64,000 bases of DNA. It comes from Amylostereum areolatum (Eukaryota; Basidiomycota; Agaricomycetes; Russulales; Stereaceae). Location: positions 1,039,163-1,103,162 of the forward strand of contig SAXG01000009.1 of the NCBI GenBank assembly GCA_012932865.1. Reading direction: 5' to 3'. Under the pieces are notes generated by a model. That model searched no databases. It was not told the DNA's origin and was given only the letters and a program-made list of their open reading frames with translations. The position numbers and the translations under genes were made by a program. Below, piece by piece: positions 1 through 10,908 of the stretch (within the stretch, counting starts at the first letter, position 1; each line of letters opens with the position of its first letter).

Positions 1-252
1 GAAGAGCTCGGTAAAGTGATTGCAGGATCTGCTACTGATTTCTCGTTCTGTGTATTGGGGGGTGAGTCGGGAAGTTTTACGGCTATCTTGCGGTTGGATC
101 GCCGAGGTTTGGGACCTGGTGTACCGGTGTCGGATGAAGGTTCGGGGCTATTCGCTGCAGATCTGCGAGACTTCACAATGAGCCGGACAGTTCTCGTGGG
201 CGATAACTTGATTTTCTCAATGGATGAACTCTGGAGAACAACGGTCTGTTAG
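1..252 (+). other. Open frame at window edge, possible gene fragment
   Basis: The frame is open from the first base to a stop at 250-252, about 83 codons with no family I recognise. A good donor-like GTGAGT lies at 61, so real coding could stop there. It may be the last exon of a gene lying to the left, or chance. From 253 to 818 I see no gene: the short frames there lack splice logic, composition or recognisable motifs. Confidence 0.15.
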
Positions 253-818
253 CAAATGTGTCACAGCGGGCAAAGGGACACTCGCACTGGCTGGTCCTTA
301 GTTCCCTGCGACACGGCTGTGCTCTCTTCTGGCCCGTCTCCGGAGGCAGTCGTACTGTCGGAGACGACGGTTGGTCCGGAGGGCGGAGGGCTGCTCCCAG
401 GGGTTCCTGCTAGTTTACGGCGACCCATGGAAAGGATGGATACAATGAAATTTTAATCTGCAAATCAAAGTTAGATTAAGCTCGTGCATCAAAGGTGTGA
501 AAAGTAAACCACCTCAATCTATTGGATGGGGATACCGTGGCTGTGACTTCAGGCTTGCACTCGACTCCCGCGAGCCGTTCAACAGAGCGTATGTCTTGGT
601 TTGAACAAACGCGCGTTGAAAATAAATGATTTGAGGAGGGTGCACGGGGATCTCAAAAGGATGCGGAAGAGCTAGGAGTTGGATGTTGTGAGATTTGTTG
701 ACCTTGAAAGCAATGGACAACGAGCTACAGTGAGCGGAACCTGTGTTTGGCGTGCTCGGACTTCCGACAGTGCCGCTGCGCACATACATATTGAGCGGCC
801 CGGGGACGCGCGTCGTCT

Positions 819-855
819 CAGGCCCCCGGCGTATCCCCCAGCAACTCCGATCCTA
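819..855 (+). repeat. Left terminal inverted repeat
   Basis: Begins CAGGCCCCCGGCGTATCCCC. Its reverse complement is found at 1244-1280 with a single G/A difference. Confidence 0.85.
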
Positions 856-898
856 AATCGGCGATTTTGGGCCAATATGTACGCACGATTTTGCCCCT

Positions 899-1253
899 CT
901 TCCGTGCGCATTAGGATTGGGGTTACCCTTTCGAGACCATTTCCGTGCGCATTACGGATCGGACATCGCTGGCGACTAAGGTCATGTTCGCCGCGGGCCG
1001 GCGTGAGATGCCGACCCCGCCCGGGTATGTCGCCGTCAGGAACAGGTACTCATCATCTGGCCGTCTTTTGGGACCGATTTTCGCTCTCGTACCCCCTCAT
1101 CCGTACGCATTATGGATCGAACCTCAGCACCGACGAGCCCTTTCCGGACGGACATATGATCGGACTAGGTTGCCGATTTGGCCCAATTGCGTACGCATAG
1201 CGATCGGACATACCCTCCAAATTTCGCCCGTTTCCGTACGCATTAGGATCGGA
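899..1253 (+). repeat. Internal degenerate repeats of the element
   Basis: Same-strand copies of a core CGTACGCATTA-GGATCGGA occur near 899-920, 940-966, 1099-1120, 1186-1211 and 1231-1253, some with GTGCGC for GTACGC. Two copies (around 860-890 and 1171-1200) are preceded by a related GCCGATTTGGCCCAAT-like stretch. Such subterminal repeats are often transposase or host-factor binding sites; that role is inferred. Confidence 0.6.
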
Positions 1254-1280
1254 GTTGTTGGGGGATACGCCGGGGGCCTG
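1244..1280 (-). repeat. Right terminal inverted repeat
   Basis: Mirror of 819-855. Read on the minus strand it starts with the same CAGGCCCCCGGCGTATCCCC. Confidence 0.85.
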
Positions 1281-1488
1281 TCGCCTCGCCACTCGCCACT
1301 CGTTGCGTTTCCCTGGTCCCGATTCCCCATCTTGCGCCTGTACGCATCTGTACGCTGCTACTGGCGGTCACGGTCTACCGCCAATCCCCTGCGTGGATCT
1401 TCATATTGTAAGAATATACGTCTTTGTATATTCCTACGAATCATCCGCCGGCCCCCTCAATTGGTTCGTGCTATAGTATGATCACCGT

Positions 1489-3347
1489 ATGAAACCAAGA
1501 ATGCCGCTGGAGGTATCTTCGACCAGCGAGCGCGTCCCACCGACGTCCCCAACCGCGGGTCCTGCAGGTATGCCACTTCCCGCGGAAGGGGAACATTCGG
1601 CTCCCAAGAAGCGCGGTCGCCCCAAAGGATCCAAGAACAAGATACACCCAACTATCAGTTCGACGAGCGATGGTCTTCGGCCGCGAAAAAGTACGTTGGT
1701 ATCCGTTCTCGTTGTACAGCCTCTTGCTGTTATTCAATGCTGCTCTGATTTTCCAGCAATACCTACAAGTCGCCAGCCAATCGCAGGAGGTACGTCTGCT
1801 TCGCTATTGCCCAGGGTTGGATTGGTGCCTATTTAATACCACCAGGACAAGACGGGACAAACCTACCGAGCCCCACGGTGCCTCCACTTTCTCACTTGGT
1901 AAAAATTGACATTGCAATTCATGCATACGTTATCTTACATCACATATACAGTCCATCTTGAATGGCCATAATAGCAAGCTTCGTTCTTCCGCGGAGGACC
2001 CTGCTTCGTAAGTACTTGGCTTGACATTCCTTTCTTCCAGCCGGTTGAGTGTAATTTCTACAGTCTCCACCGCACACGCCACTCACAAAGCTCCGGTCGT
2101 CACACAAGACCATATCTATCTTCTCAGACGACACCTCTCTTGCAAAGATATCAAACGGTTATCAAGGTCGTCTCTTGGGATAGTATCGTGCGCCTGCCTC
2201 TTCTTCCTGCCCACAAAGAATTCTCTTCCTCCTCGGATATACCGATCAGTCCCACTGAGGCACATACACCCACACACTCAGATCTCGACAGCGGAGCAGG
2301 ACCGTCAAAAAAGCGGCCAGCCCGCGAAAATGGCGATGACTCGTTCACGGCTTCTGCCTCTCAGCCGCCTGCCAAACGCGCCCGCACATGCTCGTCCCTC
2401 TACCGTCATCCGCGTTTCTGGTTTGAAGATGGATCAGTTGTATTGTCATGCGAAAGCGTATTTTTCTTGGTGCATAAAACTCTACTCGAGCGGAGGTCAG
2501 GTTGGTTCTCCACCTGGTTCTCCCAGAAGGAGGATCAGGAAGCGGATCACCCTGCAGATAGCTGCACTATATTCCACATCGAAGGCCTTGACCCAGAGGA
2601 CTTTGGCCATCTCTTGGGCGCCGTTTATGACGGCATGTAAGTATCCTTTTCCTGAAATTTCCCAGTCAGACCATCATTAATATCTTGCGGCACAGTGACT
2701 GTTTCCGCAAGAGCCCACCTTTCTCGGTCCTAGATTCCCTGCTTCGCATTTCCTATAATCTAGGATTCAACAACATCGGCGACTGGGCCAAAGGCGCTCT
2801 ACAAGACGTGTGGTACACAGAGTTACATGATTTCGATTCCAAAAGCCTTCCATATGCAGCCGAGTCCATTACCCTGGCACGTAACCTGGGGATTTTGGGA
2901 GTAACGAAGCGTGCCTTCGTGGAACTTCTTCGCTCTCCCGACTTTGCCAGCCAAGTCACACAAGGCGACGAAGATGAAATTCCTCATACTGTCCATTCGC
3001 TGTTGACCACCAAAGAAACTGCAAACCTTATCCATGCACGAGAGAAGCTGTTGGCTGCCTGGATCGACAATGCAGCGACGATGCCAGCCCAGCTCGCGCA
3101 GAAATGCGCCCACCTCGATGGTCGTACATCCGAGAAGATGCGTCCTGCCCAATGGCTTGCACTTGTGCATGAGTCGGGGATATTCAAGAAGCATGTCTAT
3201 GATCCCATCAATGGCCTCTATCAGCTGTGCTGCGTCGACTGGTCATCGGGTACTTTCTGTCCGTTATGCGTCGACGCGATGAAGGACACATGGGAAAATG
3301 AGCGGGAGAGGTTGTGGAGAGATGTCGATGTCTGGCTGGGACTGTGA
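1489..3347 (+). CDS. AT-hook and BTB/POZ domain protein
   Basis: Six exons join in frame (1489-1690, 1757-1789, 1846-1898, 1952-2007, 2064-2636, 2696-3347) into a 522-residue protein. Every junction uses GT-AG. The N-terminal exon carries an AT-hook, KKRGRPKGSKNK, near residue 45, which points to minor-groove DNA binding. A basic Ser/Pro-rich linker with KKRPAREN and PAKRAR, possible nuclear signals, follows. The C-terminal half opens with a BTB start, RHPRFWFEDGSVVLSCES, typical of agaricomycete BTB proteins, and ends in the helical BTB-associated region. BTB folds mediate dimerisation or adaptor binding; the targets are unknown. The protein is paralogous to the convergent gene downstream over the BTB and C-terminal parts only. 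The long fifth exon has no ATG of its own, so fusion to the AT-hook exons is needed for a start. Confidence 0.82.
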
Positions 3348-3775
3348 ATGATAAGCTGCTCCTACGTCATGACCCCTGCGTTCGAAGCTCTTTTTTTTCT
3401 ATCGCTCGCCCTACATTTTGCACTGACCATTATGTGTCTTCTATCGCTTTTCTCTTTTTTCCGCATCGCTGCGAACATCCGCTCCCCTTGCTATATCTTG
3501 CCGTACTTCTTGCCATGTGATATTATTACCTCACACCTGTCCAGTGTTGTCGATCTGTGGATCAATGTTTGTATGAATAATAGCAGTTGGCCGTGCGGAG
3601 GATGATCGATGATCGCTGGAACATACACCTGCATTAAACCGACAGAGAACTGAATGGTGAGAAACGAGTAAGTATGCCAAATCACCCTGAGTGTGATACT
3701 GTACAATTGCATCCAATGCATCCATAGATCCGTATTACCTGGTACAAACACCGGTGAGTATCTCTGCGAGTCGCT
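3348..3775. other. Convergent 3' intergenic stretch
   Basis: This lies between the stop codons of the two BTB genes. It is pyrimidine-rich on the left, consistent with 3' UTR. I see no gene or clear repeat. Confidence 0.6.
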
Positions 3776-5424
3776 TTAAGCCAAAAGATCCTCCTCTAAT
3801 CCCACATCATACTGCTCCCAAATCGTCTCCAAGCTCTTTTTCCACGCAGCTTCAATCGCCTCCCTACAGGCCCCACAAAACACGTCTTCTTCCAGAATTA
3901 TGTTCCTCCGGATCTCCGCTATCCCTGCTATGGGATCGTGGAGGTACCTCACAAACAATCCTGATGCGTGGACCATCGTGTTCCACCGCGCAGGCTCGTA
4001 TGCGACCGGTTGGGGACCATGGGAACATCGGTACTCGGTAGGGGGGGTTGCTGCACACCGGACCCACTCGTCGGAAAGTCGTCCGTGCGCACGAAAAAGC
4101 GCGACGACGTCCTTGGAAGACAAGCGGACGAATGGCTCTGCCGTTCTTGTGGCTTCGACGACGTTGGCGTTGTGAAACTCCTGCAACGACGGCCCACGCA
4201 TCGTGTCACCAAAAGTGTTGATACGGATGGCCTCATAGCACGCGCGCTTCAAAATCTGAGGGATTCGGCATGCTTTGGCGAGGAGAATCGTTTCCAAAGC
4301 GCGATGGGCGGGTGTTGTGGTGACCTGGGTCACGTCTGCAGACCACTGAGCTTCGAGGAGTTTGACAGCCCAATCGCGGATGGTGCTAAATGAAAGCGCA
4401 GTGGAAGCGCGGACGATCAAATCCAAGGTGGCATCGGACGGTATGTGTTGCATGAACTCCCTGCAGAAAACATGCTCAGTAGCGTCCCGGAGTGGGACAG
4501 GAACACATACAGTGCATTGTATAATAAGTTCAAGATGTGCGCAAAGGCGGGAACGTTTCCGAACGCAATCAGGTACATCGGGAGTTTCTCCCCAGCGATT
4601 TCTTCAAGAGACTCGGTGGCTGAGCTCTGAAAGAGTTCCGAAAAGTAAGGGGATGCGCCAGCAAGGATGGTTTTGTGAAGCTTGAACACCGTACGTCCGC
4701 AACGGATAATGACCGAACCATCGGTTTTCCACCATAGAGGATGATGGTCCCACGAATTTTGCGTCCCTTGCTTCCTTCTCTTATTCGTCTGTGGAGGCTC
4801 CTCATCGGTGATAGAGGGATACAAACTGTCGTTTCGCGGATGTTTTAAGGGAAGAGAAAGTGGCGTCGATGGCTGAGATGCCGTCATAAGCGACGGGTGT
4901 ATAAAGGTCGCAGGAGAAATTAAGGATAAAGAGACACCGTTAAGGCCCTGGGGAGAGCTAGAAGGGGGATCCTCGCCCACATCGTGGTCCAAAACTATAG
5001 GCTGCGATGCCGTGGAAGAAGTAGATGAAACTGATTTGGGTGGAGGGTGAACATACGGATGGCGTTCACTGGGGAAGGTTGTGCGTGAGCTGCGTGGTTT
5101 AAGATCGGCTTGCGAGTTTGTAGGCCGGGAGGCAATCGAGGTGATACGAGATGACGACGAGTCCTGAGATCCTGATGTGGGAGGTTGGGTCGGGGGAGGC
5201 TCTATGACAAACGTGCGGGGCACCTTAAGCCGCTGATATACTCGAGGTGTGCTGGCGGGGACAATGTGTGATGACGGTGTACTTGTTCCTGTGGCTGGCT
5301 TGGCGGGCGTTGTAGCCAAGCCCTTCACTTAGCATGTCCTAGCAGTCAGTTTCTTCGTTCATAACTTCAGGAGTGTGGCACTAAATTTACCTGATCCTGC
5401 ATTTTTCCGGGGCCTCATTCTCAT
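3776..5424 (-). CDS. BTB/POZ domain protein
   Basis: The minus-strand BTB gene has a 3' exon 4460-3776 and an exon ending at 4511, separated by a 50-bp intron (4461-4510). Splicing joins NALE to FMQHIPSDATLD in frame. A further intron near 5336-5393 joins MRMRPRKNAGS to VKGLATTPAK. The N-terminal ~200 residues are Ser/Thr/Pro-rich and look disordered; KRRKQG may be nuclear. The BTB core begins at HPLWWKTDGSVIIRCGRTVF, then a C-terminal half with the HASGLFVRYLHDPIAGI motif that its neighbour has as HESGIFKKHVYDPINGL. I place the start at the first in-frame ATG of the 5' exon (5422-5424). Coding may extend upstream to about 5543 or into an ATG exon near 5783, but I could not find a donor in phase. 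Function beyond protein-protein interaction is unknown. Confidence 0.78.
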
Positions 5425-6352
5425 TCCATGCACCCTATCCGGTCTCGTCCATGGTGTCGCGGCTGGCAGGCTGTCCTCCTCGTCACTTGAAATCTGGATA
5501 CGGTCATGCAGTACTCGCTTCACGACTAAGAGAACCCACCACGATACTTTCGATTTGACAGTTTGAATCCATCGTAAGTTGGGGAGTGCACTACCTCCCG
5601 AAGAAAGTACAGAAGAGTAGCAAGAATGATTTCAGTCTCTTCATTGTCAAGCTTCCTTGGGCAAGCGCTCACTGAACTCGAAGCTGTCCGCCGGCATTTG
5701 CCGCTCCGTCTGTGAGAAAGCTCAGGCTGTGGCTGCGACACCTTGCGACCGTATCTTGGGGATTCACGCGAAGGACAGTTCATTCTTACCTACATAATGT
5801 CGCTCCGAGAGTTAATTGCAAGGGCATACTGATTTGACGGCCTACATATGCCATGCCTCCACTAGACGGATATTTTACATAAAAGAGTCCTCAGCATCCG
5901 AGGACATGAGATCACCGTGTATGCTGAGCAAAAAAAAACACTAATGCGAGTGTAGATGTGGGGTTGTACTGGGAACGAAGTATGTGAGTGTGGGGTAATG
6001 AGCATACATTATGCCTGTATGCATGGAAGATATGTGTATGGTGATAGATGGATATGCTAGGGCCTTGAGAGGTAGTCATGAGGATATGAAGGAGCCTCCG
6101 GGGTCAGACTTCATGCTCAAAAGAGTAGAGGAAGTGACGGCGCTCGTGAGGGTGAAATGAGTATAGGAGGAGGAGAGAATCCATGAGTGACCATCATCTC
6201 TGCACGGTGAGGAAAGCGACCCCTAGAGTAAGGAATACACCAAAAGATGTGTTACAACACCAAACGTGGCAGTATACAGGATCTGCGGTTGGTTGTCGGG
6301 CTTCGATGGATCTGACTTGGATCTGACGCGACAGTAACCGGTGGTGATACAG
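5425..6352. other. Intergenic, possible 5' exon of the BTB gene
   Basis: 5425-5543 stays open in the frame of the BTB gene on the minus strand and may be coding. From about 5800 to 6350 the DNA is AT-richer, with a run of nine A near 5930 and ATG/TATG-rich stretches. I see no gene there. Confidence 0.5.
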
Positions 6353-7719
6353 TTATACGCCCTGTGGGGTCGGCTGCTGCATAGGCGTGAACTGTACATC
6401 GCGCGCCTGTCCTTGGGTATCCTGGGGAAATGTAATCGTCAGCGGACCGTCCCATGGTGTAAACTACCCCCGACAGTAAGAAGAACGACTTCATCTTGTT
6501 TTGTTCAAATCCCCCGCCCAACCGGAAAATTTTGGGGATCCCGAAACACTCACCACGCGCTGCTTCTTTACCGGTCTTGGGCGTGGTCCTGTCTTCAATC
6601 CCACGCTCGCCGCCGCGCCGTTGCCGTTCAGGTGACGTGTGGGTACTGTTCCGTTTATACCGACAGTACGATTTGTGCCGGGCCCTGGAGTATTAGGTTG
6701 TACAGCGCCGTCATCCAGCTCACGCTTGACACCGCGTGAAGGGATGGCGGGAGTCGCAGGCCGTGGAGTATTGCTCCGAGCGCGGGCAGGTTGAGGGGTG
6801 GAGGACGCGACTGTCGACACTATCGATGTTGGAATGGGTGGTGCAGTTGATGAGGTGGGGGATGCATCGGTAGTGGTCTGCGCTTTTGCGAGCTTCTTGA
6901 GCTCTTTCTTTAGGAGAAATAAATATCAACTTGCTGAAGTTGGCAGATGGCCAAAATACGCACCCGTCTCTTCCGATCTTCTCTCGCCTGGGTTGACTCG
7001 GCCACCAGGGTGTGTATGTTCCACTGCATTCGGGAAGCCCGTATGAAGCCACAGAAGAGCATAAGCGAAGAAGGTAAATACGCACGCCCTTCAGCCCTTC
7101 AAGCGAGACAGAGAATGCATCTCGTTGGGTCCGCAGGTCGAAGGGAGTTATGTCAATGCGTTGCTTTTCGGGCACTTGAATCATGTTAGTGAGAAATTCG
7201 TCCTTCTTCATTGAATGACGGCCTGAAAAAGCAATAGCCAGCGGAGGCCGGGGATGTTAGCTGTGGCAAATGGAACGGCGGCAGAACCACGCACCTGGAA
7301 CACCCTTTATAAGGTGACGGTAGGTCTTCTTTCGTTTCCCGCCGTCCTTCTCATCATCATCCGCATCGACAGCGTCGTCACGCTCCCTCTCCTTGCCCTT
7401 CGCCTTGTCCGATGTTGGCGGGTGGTTTGTAAACTTTTCATCGAGTTCGAGCTCGGAACGAACGAATCTGTCATATGCGGGAAGAAGGTGAAGGCGCTTG
7501 ACGAGATCCTGAGAGCTTCTGAGGAGCGGTTGCGGATGTGTTGGGGCTTGAGAACACAATAGCGTGACGGAGAATGAGCGTTCACGACGATTAGAAGAAG
7601 GTTGAGAGCTCACCTGGAGGAATAAGAAACATGTAGGGAGATGACGGAAGGGTAGAAGGACCAGCGACGGCGTTGGGGGAGTGTGACGCAGAGGGCTCAA
7701 AGGGCTCGTCGATGTCCAT
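6353..7719 (-). CDS. MED19: Mediator complex subunit 19 (Rox3-like)
   Basis: Six exons (7719-7614, 7546-7295, 7222-7086, 7023-6964, 6907-6554, 6421-6353) join in frame into 325 residues. The sequence reads MDIDEPFEPS, then LLPAYDRFVR, a charged KGKERERDDAVDADDDEKDG linker, TYRHLIKGVPG, HSMKKDEFLTNMIQVPEKQR, PFDLRTQRDAFSVSLEGLKG, WNIHTLVAEST and a Pro/Thr-rich tail ending KTGPRPRPVKKQRV and DTQGQARDV. The central block and the basic C-terminus match fungal Med19/Rox3, a head-module subunit that helps RNA polymerase II answer activators. Acting site is the nucleus. The start is the first ATG in frame, just 5' of a conserved acidic opening. All introns are GT-AG, 56-132 bp. Nothing is truncated. 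It lies tail-to-tail with nothing and 249 bp from the ABC relic. Confidence 0.85.
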
Positions 7720-7968
7720 GACGGCGACGAGGAGCAAGCGATCAGGCAAGTTGCGGCAAGAGACCTCTGCCCGAAACCCCTCGGCGCTCGGCATTTGCCG
7801 CTCGCGATATCTCCCAGAGTCCCAGTAAGTTATTTATTTAAAGTAAGCACCTCTGGCAAGTGGTACCGTCGCTCAAACAAAAAGGAGGCGACCCTTCCAA
7901 GTTACAGTGGGCCCCGTTTCTTTGAATTTTATATTTCCGCATGTATCCATTCACTCAAACGATCTAAT

Positions 7969-8821
7969 TCACACCCAGGGAACCGGCAACCCTGCCATGA
8001 CATACAGAGCATGTCTGTCTGCACTACCTTCAACCATGACTCGAAGTATCCCGTCCTCCTTGAGGAGCTCTTTGGGAGCATCAAATTCAACCATATTTCC
8101 GGCGTCCAGAGCCATCTATAATGCTCTACATCAACGACCGATATCATTTTCAAGGAAAAAACGGAGCTTACAATCTTGTCGGCGTCCATTGTCGTCTGCC
8201 AAGTGGCCATAAATCGCGGTATGCGTATACGGCCAGGTTGATGAAGAGAATGATGGAGAGGTGTGCGTTCGCAATCCTGGCTCGGGTTTTCTCGGCGGAC
8301 AGCGTGACAACGGTCAGGATGAAGGCAGTGGTCTGTCTGTGAGTAAGTATGCTGATATGGAGGCGCGCTGTGGACGTACGTGTGCCACCAAAAGAGCGAG
8401 ATATAGAGATTTCCTGTGGGTAGATTCCTCGCTGGCATGGCCTGAGTCGTTTGGTTCTTTGACGAAGCAGGCCAAAAAGAACGGATACGGACGTCGCTCG
8501 GGCAAGGGTGGATGTGAAGACACCACGTTCCTCGTGTGCACGCATGCGGTAGTCGAGACCCGCTGGCGCTGGCGCCGCCGTCGTTGGAACCATAGACGAA
8601 GTTACTTCGTTTCTTGAATAAGTTCCGACGACTTTTGCTCGTACGGCGGGAAACCCATGTCCAAAGATCCAGGCGACGGAGATTATGGATACATATGCGG
8701 GAAGGAGTAAGAGTTCCGACCACAGGCTACCTCTGGTCCGTTGTGGTGCTCAGTAGACGTTCAGAACGGAGTACAGCCAAGAAACCACTCACGTAGCCGC
8801 GTCGAGGAGTGCGAACGTCAT
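7969..8821 (-). pseudogene. ABCC-type ABC transporter, internally deleted relic
   Basis: The 5' part (exons 8821-8793, 8732-8489, 8441-8380, 8336 onward) splices into an N-terminal membrane region: MTFALLDAATGSLWSELLLL, then hydrophobic helices ending VYAYRDLWPL. That is the usual opening of fungal ABCC (MRP/YOR1-like) proteins. The 3' part (8190-8172 and 8115-7969) encodes TTMDADKI joined to MALDAGNMVEFDAPKELL and ends ALYVMAGLPVPWV, the end of the second nucleotide-binding domain just after its H-loop, with its usual intron kept. The two parts meet near 8190-8211. Everything between, both transmembrane bundles, NBD1 and the Walker and signature motifs of NBD2, is missing, and the halves are in different frames. 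The 5' frame ends at 8168 after 167 residues. Family ABCC proteins are about 1400-1500 residues. It cannot work as a pump. Confidence 0.82.
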
Positions 8822-9094
8822 GACTTGGTCATGACTGTCTGTAAGTAGCAGCTACTGCAGCTGTGCAGGTTGAGGCAGCTGTTTCATGATTGTTTCATCT
8901 CTCGATATTCGAGGCCTTACTATGATACTATCGGTCACAACATGGTTATCCGGGGTGGCCTGCAGAGCCGCCTGTTTTTTGACGTTCGTGGGATTGTAAA
9001 GTACAGTTTCGAATTCTTCGTCGTGTGGATTTCGTCAACGAGACACGGGCAGCGATGTGAACACCAGCATCCGCGTTTTCGTCGTTCACATGAA

Positions 9095-9920
9095 TCACAT
9101 CACCGTCTCCCACTTGGCTAGCGCTTCCAGCAAGCGCACCCAGCGGCCCCCGTCGGCCTTCTCCAGGGTTTGCCATACGTCGCTGTCCTTCCCACAGACG
9201 GTCCTGACCCATAGCAAGTTTCCGGCGATCTCCAAATCGGCGAAAGAAGGCTTGTCCCCCATGGCGAAAATGCTCCCCTCGCCGTTCAGGTCGTACCAGC
9301 TGCCGAGGACGCTCATTCCTTCGGCAACAGTCTTCAACGCGGACGGGCGGCGCTCGCCCTGGGGCACGATCTCCTCGAGGGGCCTGCCGAACAGCTTTTC
9401 GCGGGTTGTTCTGAAATAAATGCCACTCTCGGGGGAGAGTTGCTCCACATTGGCGAGCAAGAGGAGAGGAAGCAGGGCGGCCTGGCGCACACGCCGGTCG
9501 AGGGCGTCGCGAAGGGCTTGTTGAAGGGCACCGGTGCCCTCAGGGAGGATCACGACGGAAGAAGGATATTTTTTCTCGATGTACTGAGCGATGAGGAACG
9601 AGTCGCTGATGACGGCTCCGGTGCTGGGGTCGTGTATGGCAGGGAGAGTATAAAGCGGTCGACCATCGCGGATGCCTGTGGGTTTGGCACCGATCTTCTT
9701 CATTTCGGGCTCGATATCAGGGTATTCGACCCAAATGGTCTTGTGCGGAATATCTTTCATGTTGAGGAAGTATCTGGTGTAACGAGGGGATCAGCGGGGG
9801 CGTAGGATGGGGGGAAACGGAGGCGTGAAGTACGAACCGGACTTTCCAGCAGTTGGGAGACCATGTTTTCTTGGGCCAGGCATTGCCTGGGATATCGTAA
9901 AGCGTGATGGGGGAAGACAT
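9095..9920 (-). CDS. Glutathione S-transferase, etherase (GTE) type
   Basis: Two exons (9920-9838 and 9773-9095) join in phase to give 253 residues. The N-terminal thioredoxin-like domain starts SSPITLYDIPGNAWPKKTWS and holds CWKVRYFLNMKDIPHKTIWV; the segment LYTLPAIHDPSTG with ISDSFLIAQYIEKKYP is the glutathione-site half. The rest is the helical GST C-terminal domain. The pattern of a WVEYPDIEPEMKKIGAKPT stretch followed by a TLPxIxDPST motif fits the fungal GTE class, related to bacterial LigE beta-etherases and expanded in wood decayers. The likely role is conjugating or cleaving lignin-derived or wood-extractive compounds in the cytosol. The start is the first ATG of the reading frame. 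Next to it lie a dead ABCC transporter and an MFS pump, which may be a detoxification neighbourhood by chance. Confidence 0.85.
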
Positions 9921-10908
9921 TGAAGACAGGATGACGGGGAGAAAGTGGTGAGTGGACGTAAGATTATATAGGCGACCGCAAGGTACTTTGTCAGACAATA
10001 TGAGCACGTGTGCAAAACTTCTTCGTGCGCATTGATAGGATGAGGAATCTTTGATATCTGATGCAGATGAGAGGCCAAGTGGAAGAGGTAGAAGTACCAT
10101 TCGTGTGTGTTGAAGCTTGAAGCATTGGTTCAAGCAGAGGTTGGGTGAGACGAACAGTCATTTTTAGGTGTCTAGTAAGTAGAGTCAGCCAGGGCCCCGA
10201 TCGACGATCGAAGTTTGTTCGATCGGCCATCGGCAAGAACCTGGGTTTTCAACAAGTGCGAATTGCCATGTAGTTCACCGGAGCAGCTGAGCAGAGTCGT
10301 TGCAAGCTCTGAGGCTGGCGTAGCAACCTCTGAGACTCTGGCCAACGTACTGAGTGCTCCGGCGCTTCAACTGCTGCAGGATAAGAAAGTATGAGGTTCA
10401 GGGCCTAAGGGACTCGGAGCCGACGGGTCGGTTATCTGTTACGTAATTATGTACCGGTCTTCAGATAAACGCCGAAGATCATTCCCACGGGGTCCTGTCG
10501 CAGAATCTCGCCAAGTCCTCGAGCGGTCGGAGCAAACGCTCGCTCGCGCTCAACGTGCATCCTTGACTACCACGAGCCTCGAGGTGGCCATCACGCTCTG
10601 TCGACCACTTCCAAAGCCTGCATTATCTTTGACCATGGTGTGACCCAGCTTCAGCGTCGAGGTTGCGACGGGCCGAAGGACCCGCGGAATGTCTCGGATA
10701 TCGTTCAAAGTTGGAACCAACGGCAAGGAGCAAGGCGACCTGGCGAGCGCAATCAACGTTATCTATGAGTTTATGTGCCTGCCACACGGCTGCCCCCCAG
10801 CTGCGTCCTCGGCGACCCCGCGTGTCTTCCACGCGTTCTTCGACTTATGTAGACGCCTCTCCCACACGCCGCGTTCCCTGACTCAGCTTTCCTTTCTTCC
10901 CGACCATC
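9921..10908. other. Divergent intergenic region, GST and MFS genes
   Basis: About 1 kb between the GST start and the MFS start. I see no coding frame with splice support. It holds a short palindromic ATCGACGATCGA-like stretch near 10199. It presumably contains both promoters; no clear TATA was found. Confidence 0.5.

Larger units (their letters stand above)
819..1280. mobile_element. MITE-like element with 37-bp terminal inverted repeats
   Basis: The two ends (819-855 and 1244-1280) are reverse complements over 37 bp with one mismatch. The element is 462 bp and has no convincing coding capacity. It carries at least five degenerate copies of a motif close to CCGTACGCATTAGGATCGGA. The flanks TCGTCT (813-818) and TCGCCT (1281-1286) match at five of six positions and might be a decayed target duplication, but this is weak. 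Size, inverted ends and lack of a gene fit a non-autonomous DNA transposon; the superfamily is not assignable. It lies about 200 bp upstream of the AT-hook/BTB gene. Confidence 0.7.

Noticed and set aside
813..1286. TCGTCT/TCGCCT as target-site duplication of the inverted-repeat element
   Set aside because: Only five of six bases match and the region is rich in CGTC/CGCC words, so chance is likely. Noted in the feature but not claimed.
2140..2636. Separate BTB gene starting at 2140
   Set aside because: The codon there is TTG, and no ATG exists in this frame before the BTB core. The frame is continuous with the exon from 2064 that splices to the AT-hook exons.
2021..2680. 219-codon plus-strand frame over the AT-hook/BTB gene
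   Set aside because: The BTB protein is read in another frame with conserved motifs and exact splice phases. This frame is a shadow.
5526..5783. 85-codon minus-strand frame as first exon of the second BTB gene
   Set aside because: I found no donor in it whose phase fits the acceptor before 5543. The only phase-fitting option needs a 22-bp intron, too short to accept.
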